Positions 1 to 23,300 of a DNA stretch of 64,000 nucleotides are shown piece after piece; positions within the stretch are counted from its first letter, which is position 1, and each line of letters begins with the position of its first letter. The notes beneath the pieces were generated by a model. That model saw only the letters and a program-made list of their open reading frames with translations, was not told where the DNA came from and made no database searches. Position numbers and translations under genes: made by a program. This DNA comes from Chrysaora quinquecirrha (taxonomy: Eukaryota; Cnidaria; Scyphozoa; Semaeostomeae; Pelagiidae): positions 2,188,459 through 2,252,458 of the forward strand of contig JACTAT010000029.1 in assembly GCA_014526335.1 (NCBI GenBank), in the 5' to 3' direction.

Positions 1-178
1 GCAACGAACGCTAATACAGACCAATCAGCAGACGACCACCATTTTCTTTGCTACCTCTATTTGTCCTGCTTATTGTGCGACTACTTTTACCAATTGTCTG
101 TGAACTATACAGAGTCTTTAAGCAAATAGCTTGCATTCTTGATCTTCTGATTGTATAGCCTGGTGTATATTTCAACAG

Positions 179-10013
<9,835 letters not shown>

Positions 10014-10249
10014 AAATTTATCGTGATTAATCGTGATTCGATGTTGATAATCAATATGTTCAAAATGATTCCTGATGCAAGAAAAGGTATGTTGTTCTTG
10101 CCACGATATGATGCAATCGCAAAAGCAATGATTATGGATGATTACGAGTTTAAAAGATTTTATTGGAATTTTGGAGACTATATGTGGACAGTAAAACCAC
10201 TTTCGTCCGTTAAAACGACAGAAATCGCTCTAAAATTCTAGCTTCGGAT

Positions 10250-10800
10250 GATGTTTAGAGTATTGATCATTTCAACTAAGAGCCTCGTTTTCAAAAAAAA
10301 TTTAAAATTAGGTCGTAGAGAAGTTTCGACTTCAGATTTGAATTCAGCACCTTTTTTTAGTGTTGAGGCAAAGTTTTATGCTTCCAGTCCTTAAAAATTA
10401 AAAATAAGGTCATAGAGAAATTTCGACTTCAGATTTGAATTCAGCACCTTTTTTTAGTGTTGAGGCAAAATTTTATGCTTCCAGTCCTTAAAATATTGAT
10501 TTTAAAGTGTTAAATGTTTGAAATTCTATAGGTAAAGGATTTGACCGTGAAAAATTGCTGGGGGTGAAATTTTACACCCTCAATCATTTTACACCGTCAA
10601 ATCCCTTATAAATTTTCAGACGTTTAATTGCTATAGAATCAACATCGTAAGGAGTAGAAGCGTAAAAATTTGCCTCAACGCTAAAAAGAAGGCGCTAAAT
10701 TCGAATCTGAAGTCGAAATTTTTGTATGATCTAAGTTTCAATTTTTTTGAAACGACGCCCTTAGTTAAAATGGTCTATAGATGCATGGAGGGTGTATAGA
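10250..10800. repeat. Inverted-repeat MITE
   Basis: Two arms of about 230 bp face each other around 10,560. The words TTTCGACTTCAGATTTGAAT (left) and ATTCGAATCTGAAGTCGAAA (right) are reverse complements with few changes. The outer ends TTTCAACTAAGAGCC and GCCCTTAGTTAAAAT also match. The left arm contains an internal duplication. It lies just after the ferlin stop codon. Confidence 0.75.
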
Positions 10801-12787
10801 TATAGATCTTAATCATCATTCGTTGCCTTCGTCTTGATTATGATTGCTTTTGGTAGCCAAGAAGGTCCTTTGTGCTGGTCGCTGGTCAATCTTCTGACGC
10901 TATCGTGCGACCGCTTTATTCCAGCTTTTTAAATTAGTTACTGTTTATATTCAATAGACAATTTGAACCGAGTATTTAGGGTGATGGCAGATAATAATGG
11001 TCATGATTCATGAGCCTATTAAGGGCTAAGAAAATTTTTATATAGGCTAGTAAAATAATGGTATATTAATTCAGAATCAGAAGACGGTTATGCTTAAACG
11101 ACGACCCATCAGTCAATCTGAAATCGCAAGATTTTCATACGAAGTTTTTGAAGATACCAATGAGTCATAACTTCGTTTTCAAAGAACTGGAGTTTTTAAG
11201 CCCTTTCTATCGAATAGGCTCCTTGCGTTTTAAAAATGGATTTTTATCTGAATCTTATCCTGCCCTTGACGTAGCCTGCCCTTGACAAGGGGCGTTGATA
11301 AAGGGCATGACCATGTAATAGAGGAGTGAGTGGCCAAGCTTCTCAGTCAGTCCTTGTTAGACAGCTGAAGTTAAGCTTGGTAGTGTTAGGTCCGGTTAGG
11401 TCAGCATCTGGATGGGTAACTTTCCAGATGGATGACTAAACAATTCACTCTGTGATCCTTCAGAAGGGACTTTAAACTAGGGGTCCCATGCCTAGATGCG
11501 GCATGCATATAGTAGGCCTAAATTAGCTAAAAATGCCTGAAATAACAGCATACTCAAAAAAATAAAGTGACAACAATATAGCACATAGCATGGATTGGTA
11601 CCCCTTGTACGTGATTTTTGTTTTGCGTTTTTTTGGCCCTCTGTTTTAGAGTAATTTCAACAAAATATATTCCGCGTTTCGAATAAGCATCTCCCCGGAA
11701 AGTCAACTTTTCAATAAGCCTTCCTCTGAAACAAAAAAGACCCCCTCCTGTCGAGTAAGTCCCCCTTTGACGTTGAATTAAGTCCAAACCCTTCTGGGGG
11801 TTAATAGAATTATTATGGTATCTTCAGATTGACTTTCTCATGAACATTCTTTCGATTAAGATTCTTCTATGGTGTTTTTCTATTGTAAGGCCAGTGTATA
11901 TGGTAATGATGTGTTGACTGAATATATGAAGTAGTCAGTGTTTTATATATACTTAAGTGATCTCCTATTGCTTGTTGTAGTATTTATGTTTTTGTTTGCT
12001 TTTTGTAGTGCTAAACGGTGTATAGTGACATATTTTAATGTACGCAGGTCATTTTCGTAAATTACCAATCGTATTATCAAAAGAAATTCTCTTGAACTTT
12101 ATGCAGCGGGGAGATGTTGCATTTTAGAAAGGCAGAGCTTGATGGTTACTGGGGTTAACGTACCTGTAAATGCCCATACACGCTTTTTTTATAAGGGACC
12201 AGTTTATAAGGAACATACATGTAGAAGGCCCGAAAATTTAAAGAACTTAGACTACAAAAGAAAAAATCACTACTGAACTTTTCAATGTTGTATATTTTCA
12301 TCACTGCAAACAATCAAGAATTAGAAAGCCGGTTCCATTCATTTGCAGTCGAAAATCACATAAATTGTAGGTTACGCAAGTATCAAATGTTTCCTTGAGT
12401 ATTCTCGAGCTTTGCTCTGTGTAGTAGTCTTAACAATGTGTGTGTATGTATAGTTAAAATCAAGGAACTATTGTCCATATAACGAAGAAGAGTAATTAAA
12501 GACGTATGTACTAGTAGTTTCGATTTTCAAATAATTGAGAGGAATCTTGTACATTCAGACATTTAGATAATTATGCTATGTATTTATAAAGCAACAACTT
12601 TGTTATCAAACAATGGAATAAGAATTTTATAATGATTACTATATTGATATATTCAGCTCTCTGTTGCTTTGTTTCTGAGTCTACACGAAACTTTTCATCC
12701 AGCATACAAGCTATGATACAGTAAGGTAGGACTGCTTTGAAGGTGCAGAAGAAGCGATTCTGTGGGTTGTTTACAGCGCCATTTTAG
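10801..12787. other. Intergenic stretch without a recognised gene
   Basis: Between the ferlin and the glycosidase-like gene. Apart from the SINE at 11325-11580 I see only low-complexity AT-rich sequence and no supported exon on either strand. Confidence 0.5.
11325..11580 (+). repeat. Candidate 5S rRNA-derived SINE (copy 2, better preserved)
   Basis: In order it holds GAAGTTAAGC, GGTCCGGTTAGG and CATCTGGATGGGTAAC. These parallel the 5S rRNA blocks GAAGCTAAGC, GGGCCTGGTTAG and ACTTGGATGGGAGACC (known sequence, recalled). The body and A-rich tail match the copy at 1316-1580. Confidence 0.6.
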
Positions 12788-15656
12788 TCATTTTTTGCAT
12801 GTTCTTGCAAAATCTTTCAGAAGCACCCCTGGTATAAGACTATTACATCTCATGACATGAGTGATAGAATTAAAATCATATTCATCATTCGACTTGTACG
12901 TTTCAAAAAACTTGTTCAATGCCTCGACCCTTTCTGGCCATACCCCAACAGCCTGACAGCCCACTGATACTCCATAGTTCGTGAAGGCAAATTTTACCCT
13001 TCTTGATGAAGGGTGTCGGCAGAAATACCCCTTGTCTTCCTCTGTCGATATCCACATTTTGTCCACCTGGTCCAGCGAGCGCTGCTTCAGCACCTGGGCC
13101 CATGGCTCATCAGGGAAAAAGTGTGACATCCAAAGGCTCTCGCCCAATCCAAGTTCTTGGGTGCAGGAAAAATCAGCAAAATCCTTCTGGATTAAAGAAT
13201 ACATATCGGCAATCTCCCCACTCAACGCGGCCGAATCGATAGATTTATACACCACGTACCCATCGTAAAAATCCAGCCCCCCTAGCCCGTAGCCCGGATA
13301 AGGACCTGATAAATCCTCAAGCATTTTCCAGACCACGCCCCTGCCCTTCAAATAAAAATAAGGGTGAATATCTTTAACCAGTTTGACCGCCTTTTCGTGA
13401 TATTCAGGTTTTATCTTGCCCAGCTCTGCAAGTGCGTACATCCATTTTGTTAGGTAGTGAAAGTATTGTCCATCCCTGTCGGGTTCCTCGCCAATCCGCA
13501 AGCCCTTTTTTCTGCCAAGAACGCTGTATACTTTATCTACCACATCGATGGACCAGAACCCAGCTGGAAGGAGAATGAGATTGAAATTGGAGAATGAGAT
13601 TGAGATTCAAATGTCTCAGACGGAGATTCGAAAAATCTCAGTTTTCTCGATGAAAGTTGAAAGAAATGTTAAAAATCCTTATTGATAATATAGGGTGGTA
13701 TGATTTACATGTTTTTAGTCCAAGAAAATTCATTTATTTCTTTATCTTGTTATAAAAAATAGCCGGAATAATATCCAATTTAGGCCACACCCAAGCGAGG
13801 CAATATCCCAGTCAGACGGAGATTCGAAAATGCCGATTTTCTCGAGAACTGCTGGGCAGATTTAAAAAATTCTTGCAGAAGTTGAAAATTGAGCTTCCGG
13901 CGATGATATATGTCCAAAAATGTGTTTAATTTTTGTGTAAACCAGGACGGAAACGGCCAGAAGAAGATTCACAAAACTTAGGCCAAAACGTCGTTCCATA
14001 ACGAGATTTTATGCAAATTAGTTGATGTCAAAATGCAAATGAGCAAATAAGCAAATTGAATTCCATAGAATTATGTACGCTACTCCTTACTTTACGCGAC
14101 CCCCGTAAAGTGAAGTGAATGCACTACCCTTCGCTGCAAATGAAGGCCGTTACTGTTAACAAGATAGGACATATCATTTCAACATAATATAAGAGACGTT
14201 GTAAAAAATATCTCAAGTAATGGGAATTTTTTTTTTACATTTTTTGTTGCTATTTTGTTCTTTAATTTCATTTTAACGACGATAGCGCTTAGCGAATCGG
14301 CAGCAATAGCTTGCACTATTTCTTACTTATTAAAAATTGAAACTTTGAGATCTTCAAAAAGTTATTTGTCGAAATTTAGGAGAAAATGCCCAAAATATTT
14401 GTCTCTTTTTGTTAATAATAATAGGGCATCCTTCATCTCATTTTGAGCTAAAGTTGTAAAAACCTATGATATGGTTAAGAGCATAGACGTTTTTTGTTAT
14501 ATGAGAAACCTAGCTAAAGCCTCACTACTCACAAAGTTTCTAAAATTTTCTATTGTTTTAAGGAACAAAGAACAAAAGAATCAATTGTAATTTGCCAAAA
14601 ATCTTACTGGTTGGTTTCTTATAAAACGGTTTCTTGTAACGAAAAACCGGTAGTTTCTAATTAAAAATTGAGTGTATCATCAATCGGGGAAAGCAGTTGC
14701 ATTCGATTACATTTTTTGTAAAACTGGTACACCTTAGACGCAAACCCCCGCATTTGATTTGATCCCTAGAATTGAGCAATGTTATCTTGATTCACCGACT
14801 TCTGCTACCTAATTTGCATAAAATCTCGATATCAAGCGACGCTTTGGCCTAAGTTGTACGAATCTTCTTCTGGCCTGTTCTGTCCTGGAAAGAACAAGAA
14901 ATTAACTTATTTTTGGATATATATCATCGCCGGAAGCTCAACTTTCAACTTCTGCAAGAATTTTTAAAATCTGCCAAGCAGTTCACGAGAAAATCGGCAT
15001 TTTCGAATCTCCGTCTGAATGGGACATTGCCTCGCTTGGATGTGGCCTAAATTTGAATATTATTCTGGCTGTTTTTCATATGAAAATAAAGCAATAAATG
15101 GATTTTCTTGGACTAAAAACATGTAAATCATATCGCCCTATTATATCCAAAAGGATTTTTAAGTTTTTATTCCAATTTCTACGAGAAATAAGACATTTTT
15201 CGAATCTCCGTCTGAATGGGACATTTTGCCTCGTATAAATCGAATATCATGCTGGCTGTTTCAGATAAAATTACAAAATTTGCTTCTTACAACAAGAACA
15301 CACATCCCATAAGATATCTTTTTGCAAAAAATATTTGAAATCGGTCTAACCATTTACGAGAAAAATGCGATTTTTCGAATCTCCGTCTGAATGGAATATT
15401 GCCTCGTTTCCGTGGAGCCTAAATCGCGAATATCATTCCGGGGATTTTCTGGCTTATTTTTTACAATTTTGAGAAAATCAGGAGTGAAGACTCCATGTGC
15501 GTCTGTCCATAAATAGCGAAGGCCGTTCGGCCAAATGCTTTTATCTCGCATAAAATCAAGGACTTTTAGCACATTTTTCACTTGTAACCTTTCCGCCATT
15601 TTGGGTCGTGTCGTGTTGAACTTTTGGGCAAACAAACGCATAGCATTTGATGGCAT
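12788..15656 (-). CDS. Six-hairpin-glycosidase-like protein, two exons seen
   Basis: The main exon is 12788-13563 (acceptor TTCCAG, stop TGA), giving about 258 residues. Seen in it: GLRIGEEPDRDGQYFHYLTK, GRGVVWKMLEDLSG, LDFYDGYVVYK and LGLGESLWMSHFFPDEPW. A probable first exon at about 15490-15656 starts with ATG at 15656 and contains LRYLWTDAHGV. Bacterial and fungal proteins of the alpha/alpha-toroid (six-hairpin) type carry a YLWTDAF...LGR...GLRIG...RDGQYFHYLTKW order, from memory, and this gene matches that order. The exact donor after LWTDAHGV, or an extra small exon, could not be fixed. Substrate and reaction are unknown. No signal peptide is evident. The intron is filled by the inverted-repeat element at 13570-15430. 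Confidence 0.55.
13570..15430. repeat. Large inverted-repeat element in an intron
   Basis: The left arm (about 13590-14040) and right arm (about 14810-15250) are reverse complements around a centre near 14,420. Matching words include CAGACGGAGATTCGAAAA / TTTTCGAATCTCCGTCTG, TTGAGCTTCCGGCGATGATA and GAAGAAGATTC. The right side carries further tandem units with CGAATCTCCGTCTGAATGG near 15005, 15197 and 15376. No transposase frame was seen, so it is non-autonomous. Confidence 0.75.
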
Positions 15657-15659
15657 CTT

Positions 15660-17849
15660 ATTTCCGAGGAGGGGAGGGGGAAGGACGGGGGAGTAAGTTT
15701 TAAAAAGGAAACTCTAATTTCTAGTTGTTTGTTTGTACATTACATCAATCCTATGCTTGCTAAAATAACAATCTGCTCAAAATTATCGAAAATGTAATAA
15801 AAGAGCTAAAAATTTAAGTTCTGGGATGCTTCGAAGTCGATTAAAATGATGGGGCTCCTGGTGCGCCATGTCCGACTTTCTGTATATTAGCCCTTCCCGC
15901 CGAGGAAATGACCTTTTGTTGTTGTAGGCCAAGCCACTTCTGGTCGTAGTTCCACTGACAGATTGGGATTTCAAGCTTGGAGAACGGTTCCAAGTGGGAG
16001 CGTCTGGCCGTCATGCTTCTTAGCTATCGATAAACTGAAAAAGGTTGGACAAGAAAGCTCCCATGATTCAGAAAACCACTTCATGCTGATTTCCAATGCG
16101 AATCACTCCATGACGAGGGGAAATCTTCGCAGCTAGAGGCAGAGAACGTTCAGCAAGACCAGACGAAACGACATTTCTTCCCAAGTGAATCAGTTTTCCA
16201 AGGCAAGCTGAAGTGAAGGAAGCAGAAAAACACGTGGAAAAGACTGTGTGAGTATAAACTCTGTTTTAAGTTTTGCTTCTGGGAACTTTGAAGGTGTTTT
16301 TCGTAATTTTAATTTTTTGGTTGTGTGTGTGAAGCCAATATCTACAATACAAAAACCATTATTGGAAAATGTCACGCGGTATATTAGGCCCACTCAACTC
16401 AATATTTACTTGGGCTTTGCCTTGCTGGATAAACCCTCTCACTGTACCCGATTTTTAATGGCATGTCTGCCAAAAAGGTGTTTTTGTGAATGAAATGAGT
16501 GGCCTTGTACGTAGTAGATAAAAATGACAGTCAACTCTCTCTCTTTTGTCTTTTTGTTCTTGCCTTGGCAATGTATTTTGAAACAAAAACTCTACATATT
16601 TTTTTAGCTGACTAAAACTTTGTTGATTGGGTAGGGTATGCCTTGTTAGGCCAGTTTTACAGCCCCAAAATGTTTGTCCGAGTGTTTTGCTGAAATTTGA
16701 TATGAAACAAAAGTTGTGGGTGTGGTTTCATTGCCATGCCATATAGACATTCATCAAGTCTCCAGCATCAAAAGTGTTTGTAGGTCATATACAATTATTT
16801 TTTGGTGGACCTCTTAGCCTTTACAATGTGGGCTTGATTCCAACCAAAGTCAAACACTTCATGATGAGTATCTGAGGAGAGTAACAAGCTCTCAGTAATT
16901 CCAGGCAAAAGACAAAAGGAATCATGGTGCTGTCACAACAAGATCAAGAGGAAGCCCTTGGGTCACACTGCTTAGATTACCCCTGGGCAATTCAGTGGTC
17001 CCCCTGTGCTAAGGCAGAAACCCATACTTGCAATAACAGTATATGTGCCTATAAAGCAATCAATCAATTAGTCATCTGACCTAGATGCCTATGCATAAAA
17101 GCATTGGGATTTTTTACTCTTTAAAAGGCAAAGGAGATTCCTGTTGAAACAAAAGGATTTCCAAGGGATTACAAATTCCAAGGGTGTACAAATTCCCAAG
17201 GGATGAATTGCTCCTGGATTAGATAGGTGTGTCATTGTGCATGCATGTCCTTTTCCTTTCCTCTCCTGTCTATATCTTGCTAGAAAACCTCCTGTGTGCA
17301 GGCAGTACCATTACATTGCATGCAGGATCTCATTGATGCTATTGTCTAACTGAAGGTAATATTGCTAGAGTGCAGATTTAAAAAATGTTGGGTATTATGG
17401 TGCTCCTTCAAACTCCTCTGGCCCCCATCTCTCAGAACACTTCAAAATATCTGCATATTAACAAAATCACAATGACGATGTTGAGGAAAATAAATGCCAA
17501 TTATTCCCTTTAACCAACTGAAAAATTCTCTCTCTCTCTCAGCATCCTTAAGGAGTATGAGGCCCCTCATGGGAAACTTGAATCAAGTGCTAAAGAAGAC
17601 CCCTGTCGTGCAATACAGGTGGACTAAAAAACCCTTGTTAAATTGCTGTATTTAGGATAAAAAAACAAACCAAACTACAAATGTTTCAGACTTCCTACAT
17701 TTCAGACTTTTCTTTGGTCTTGATAGTGTTTCTCGGTGGTATTTTCCCCAAAACAGTGTATGTAAAATGAATTTTATAATTAGAACATATATTCTTGTTT
17801 TGAATAAAAATTTAATTCTTCATTAAAGGTATTTGCATAATAATCAGCC
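15660..17849. other. Intergenic stretch between divergent genes
   Basis: It separates the - strand glycosidase-like gene from the + strand exchanger gene, so both promoters should lie here. I could not identify a convincing TATA box. A partial dispersed repeat near 17130-17220 shares words with 40010-40130. No supported exon. Confidence 0.45.
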
Positions 17850-19617
17850 ATGAAGACTGGAATAAAGAACTGGATGTTAAATTTTAAATATGGTGCATCT
17901 GTGCTTATCTTCTGCTATGTCCTCTGCTGTGTATCTTTCACCAGGTTAGTTGTGCCAAGAATACCACTGTCAAAGAAAAAATCAAGCGAGGTTAAAAGTG
18001 ATATTATACTGCTCTCACACTGGATGTTAAAATGGTTTTAATTAAACCAGTTTTAATGCTGTCTTCTAATTGGTCAGTTCAATTATTTGAATTGATCTGA
18101 TTGGCCAAAATTTAACCTGTTTAAAAAATAAAGCATTTTTACAAGTGTCATTGTGAAACAGTATTACCTCAGATGACAGAACCAAGCATGTATGTGTTAA
18201 CTTGGGAAAATGTAAGGAATTGCTATAGCTAAAAAGGTCTTGTGCCTAATGCTAATGCTCTACATACTGAGGCAGTGTTAACATGGTGTAGTATAGGGCA
18301 CTGAGTATGTATGAAAGGACAGGGGTAGTGATAGCCTTTGTTGCTGTAAGTAGCATTTGGTTACAAAGGCAAAGATTCCAAGTTTATGGCCCCGGGGGGT
18401 ACACTATGTATAATTTGGGTACTGGGGACGTGCCACCTTGAACGGTATCAATTTTCATGATTTTGGTATAAGAAACGGTCTCCATTTTCACAATTTTGGT
18501 ATCAAGACGGTCTCGATTTTCACTATTTTGGTGTATTGGTATAAGGGATGGTCTCTATTTTCACGATTTTCATGTTTGAAGAATGGAAAATTGGTATAAG
18601 TTCGAGTATGTTTTTTTATGCTTTGGCAGCACATCCCTTACTAAATTTGATCAAGTATCTCCCCTGGGTTTATGGCCTGCCCTGGTTAATGTACACAGTA
18701 TCAACAGGATCTTTTATACAGAATACTAGGGTGGGGGACCTTGCCCAAGACCACTGAGAGAGTATTCAAAATATAAAATCAACACCCAAACAATACCATC
18801 ATTAAAATATGATCCAGGTAAGGGTACCCAAGACAAAATGCCATCTGAAAGTGTTCCCAAGTTTTTAAAATTTCACTAATGTATTAATTAAAATTTTGTA
18901 TTAAGTTTAACTTAAATCGGCAAAAAAGGTACCCAAAATTAGCAACCCCCTACCCAAATGAGGAGCTCTATGTACCCATCCCCACTACGGAAGAACCCCT
19001 GGGGTATCATCTCACTATCACAAATGTGAATTGGTGAATATAAGTGTTACTTAATGTATGAAGTAAAGAATGCATACTCTGTTCTGTGACTGCAGGGATA
19101 ATTTGAATAGTACACCATACCTCCTGACACAAGGTTATAAGAATGTGTGTTATGATATGATTATAATTTTATAACAACATTCATTGAGAGGTCCAGATAT
19201 TTTGCATAATTTTTCTTCTCTTTTTTTTCAGTGGAAATACAACAAGTAAACCAATAAATTTTACTTCTTCATACTATGGCAACTATTCAATGATGAGCGT
19301 CAAGCCAACTACCAAACATCGTACTGTTATAGATGATAAAGTTGCTGAAAGTATAGCTCATCAGAGCATGACTTTCTTTGCTGTGCTAGTAATTGTCTGT
19401 AAGCAGATAGAGTATTATTTCTTTATATTGCTTTTGTTTGTAGAATACCTTCTTACTTGGAAAATAGAAAAGATGATGATGATGATGATGGTGATGATGT
19501 TGATGGTGACCATGACAGTGGTGAGGGTGACAGTGATGGTGACAGTGAGGGTGATTATGATTGTGATGGTGATTTTGATGGTGATATGGTGATGATGATG
19601 GTAATATAGTGATGGTT

Positions 19618-19662
<45 letters not shown>

Positions 19663-20120
19663 TTGACAGTGATGGTGACAGTGACAGTGATGGTGACGGT
19701 GACAGTAATGGTGATGGTGGTGACAGTGACGTGGTGAGGGTGACGCTGATGGTGACAGTGAGGGTGATTATGATTGTGATGGCAATTGTAATGGTGATAT
19801 GGTGATGATGATGGTAATACAGTGATGGTTATGGTGATGATGATAATGATGATGATGATTATGATGATGATGATGATGATGATGACTATGATGATGTTGT
19901 TGACGATGATGGTAACAGTGATGGTGATGGTGATGATGACGGTGATGATGATATTGTTAGTGATGATGGCGGTGGTGACAGTGATTGATTGTGATGGTGA
20001 TGGTGATATGTTGATGATGATAGTGATATAATCATGGTTATGGTGATGGTGATGGTGGTGATGATGATGATGATGATAATGATGATGATGATGCTGATGA
20101 TGATGATTATGATGATGATA

Positions 20121-20195
<75 letters not shown>

Positions 20196-20363
20196 GTGAT
20201 GTTGTTGACGATGATGGTAACAGTGATTGTGATGGTGATGATGACGGTGATGATGATATTGTTAGTGATGATGACAGTGGTGACAGTGATTGATTGTGAT
20301 GGTGATGGTGATATGTTGATGATGATAGTGATATAGTCATGGTTATGGTGATGGTGATGGTGG

Positions 20364-20398
<35 letters not shown>

Positions 20399-23300
20399 GT
20401 GGATGATGATTGTGGATGGATAGATGGATTAGGTACTTTAGGTTTCTTTTCAGTTATTACCTTCCTTATTCATACCTGTAAGCTTAATTTCATTTTATTT
20501 TCAGTTCTATGCGTTCTTGTGATAACTTTCCTGATAAACAAGAAAGTTCATTTCATTCCTGAGGCCTTAGCAATCATGCTATTAGGTAAGTACTTGTTTT
20601 ATTTTTTTTAAATAAGGGCATCATAATGGTTCTTCTTGAAAAGTAAGGTTTGTGGCCAGCATATGCCAAATTCAGTGAAAAAAATGGTCACAGGAGTTTG
20701 TGCCAAAATTTGCAGAATTTTATTTCTTCAAAAGTTTCTAAAACATGAAGTTCTCGTATGTTAATTTGTCAAATGCTTCTACAACATGAAATTTGGTAAC
20801 TTTTATTATAAAAAAAGTTATTTTTCGAATCTCGTTTTACCAGTTTGAGCAAACTCATTTTGGTGTTAGTCTCGGTTTGATGAACAATAAATGGGACTCA
20901 AAAGTCTTTTCAATCACTAATTTCTCAATATCTTATAGGTGCTTGTTGTGGAGTTATCGTAAAGTATGTTGTTGGCCGCTTGGGAGTTGGTCTTTCTGAG
21001 TGGAAGGTAAACAAGCGAAAGCTCTCTCTCTCTTAAGCCGCGACCGCATGTGCGACATTTTGCTTGAAATGGCGACAGAACATGTTTAAATATTGTCGCC
21101 GCGACCGGAAAAACTAAGAGTCGCACGTGTAGCCAGGGATAGATTTTCGAACAGAATGTTCTGCGACCTTAGGAAATACGGTCGCAGAACATTGCTTTGG
21201 TTGAACTTTTCGCGACATATTTTTGCTTGTCGCCAGTAATGTCGCAGCGTGTAGCCGGTTTTTTTAATTGGCGACGCAACACATTGCATTGTTTTCGCGC
21301 CTTTTCCTGGAAATTTTCTAGGACCCATTCTTCTTATCACGAAAGTTGATTGTTGCAGAACTTCTGTCGCAGCATTTTTGTTGCAGCGTGTAGCCACCTC
21401 CGGATTTCTCAGAACAGGAAATTTTCAAGTGTGTCTCGTCGCCAGAACAGGTGAAAAGTCACGTGTAGCCGCGGCTTGAAGGTACGGGGTAGATAAACGA
21501 GTAATAGTGATATTCATTACATAAGCCATTTCATGGCCATTTTATCAAATAATCTTTCATATAAATAGAGTAGCTAAGTTTGACACAGTAAAGAAATTTA
21601 TTCTATTTGATAGTCAATTATTTCGGCCTGTTTCTTCTAGATGCTTATACTCTGAGGTTTCTGAGAGGAATAAGCTCTAAGGCTGCCGGCGGTTTTTGAG
21701 CGTGGCTGTTGGTTATAGAGAAACAAGCCCCATTTCTGCGTTAGCTTACCTTTCTGACTTTTTTGAAAAAAATTAGCCCGAAATTTCAAATAAACTGACA
21801 AATATCGAAACTGATCTTTCACTAGCAATGGTCAGAGGGCTATTTCTTTTCGTATACGGAGGCTTTCCAACTTGAACTTTGTGCACTGGAACTTTGTGCA
21901 ACTTTTGACAGACTTAAGAAATGAGCTGCAATATATTATGGATGGCTAAGACAAAACAAATTAAGCCTAAACGTAACGAATAGATTGGAGAAGATGAAAT
22001 TAAGCGAGTTAGAAAAACAAAATATCTAGGTCTAAATATTGATGAAAGTCTGCTTAGAACAACAGTATAAAATAGTAAAAGGAAAACTGAAAGGTGACCT
22101 TCGATTCCATTAAAAAACTAAAACACATGCTCCCCCAATCAAAGCTATTTCAGGTATACCGGTCATTAGTAGAAAGTATCCTTTGATATGGCAATATATT
22201 ATGGGTCACCTATCTGAAACTGAACTCCATAATTTGCAGAAATTACAAGATAGAGCAATTATTACTTGGCACATTGATTTCTGCTGTCATCGTTGGTGCT
22301 ACTATGCATATGCTTGGTCAGGTAAGAAATGAAGCCGGTTTCTCTTCAAGTTTTTGGTGGAACATCTTAAATTTCTTTGTCAAGCAAAATGTTTTATCAT
22401 TTGGCAACGCCGCAAAACATTGCTCGTCTAACATTTGTCCTTGCGTCAAGAGAAAAAGTTTGTGAAAATTTTCAAAAACATCTCGCAGCATGTTTTGCTT
22501 TTTTTGCTTGCCGAGCATTGTTTTTTGACGTGGCTTAACCTCCAAGCATTGTTTGATAAGCAAACTTCAAATGTTCAACAAACAATGTTTGATCGCTTGG
22601 TCAAGGCCGAAGGCCCCGGCCAATCATCGTTTGTCAGACATTTGAAATTGCTCATAAAGCAATGTTTGAGCGTTTGGCCCCATCACAAAACATAGTTTGG
22701 GAAGCGAAATAAGCAGAATTTATTGTGCAATCTTTTTGGAATTAGTTCAAAACATTTTTTGCTACGCATATAAAAAAAATTGACGACCATGATTTGCAAC
22801 GCTGTCAGACGGTTAAACAATGTGCTTGACAAGGTGCTTTTAAATTTTCTATAAACAGTTTGATCGTTTGGCCAGGGCCTAATGCTACGGCTGTCATGAT
22901 GGAAGCTATTCACATTTGTTGTTCTTTTTCAGTATGGTCTCGTTTACAAGTTAGGATTCATGGAGTCGTAAGTCAATGCGAGGAAATAATCCTCAGTGCC
23001 AGATAAACGGGAACTTGAACTTCGTTTGTTAATTTTCTCCGGATTTTGACTTTTAGCGATTTCTTTCTTAAGATATCTATTTAATGCCACTCCTATTTAA
23101 TGAGTTTCAAAATCGCCAGTCAGTCGTGCACCATCAGCTGGAATTTCTATTGTTTTCCTAGGATTCTTGTAAGAATCCTTTTGTTTCAATAGAGAATCTC
23201 ATAAGCTTTTTAAGGGAGTGAAATGTTCCTCGGTTCAAACGCCTTACCACTCCCCTTTAATAAGGGTCTCCCGTTTATTTGGCAGTGAAGAATACTTTTC

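Noticed and set aside
19470..20410. Met-rich and Ser/His-rich frames
   Set aside because: Translation of a (GAT)n microsatellite inside an intron.
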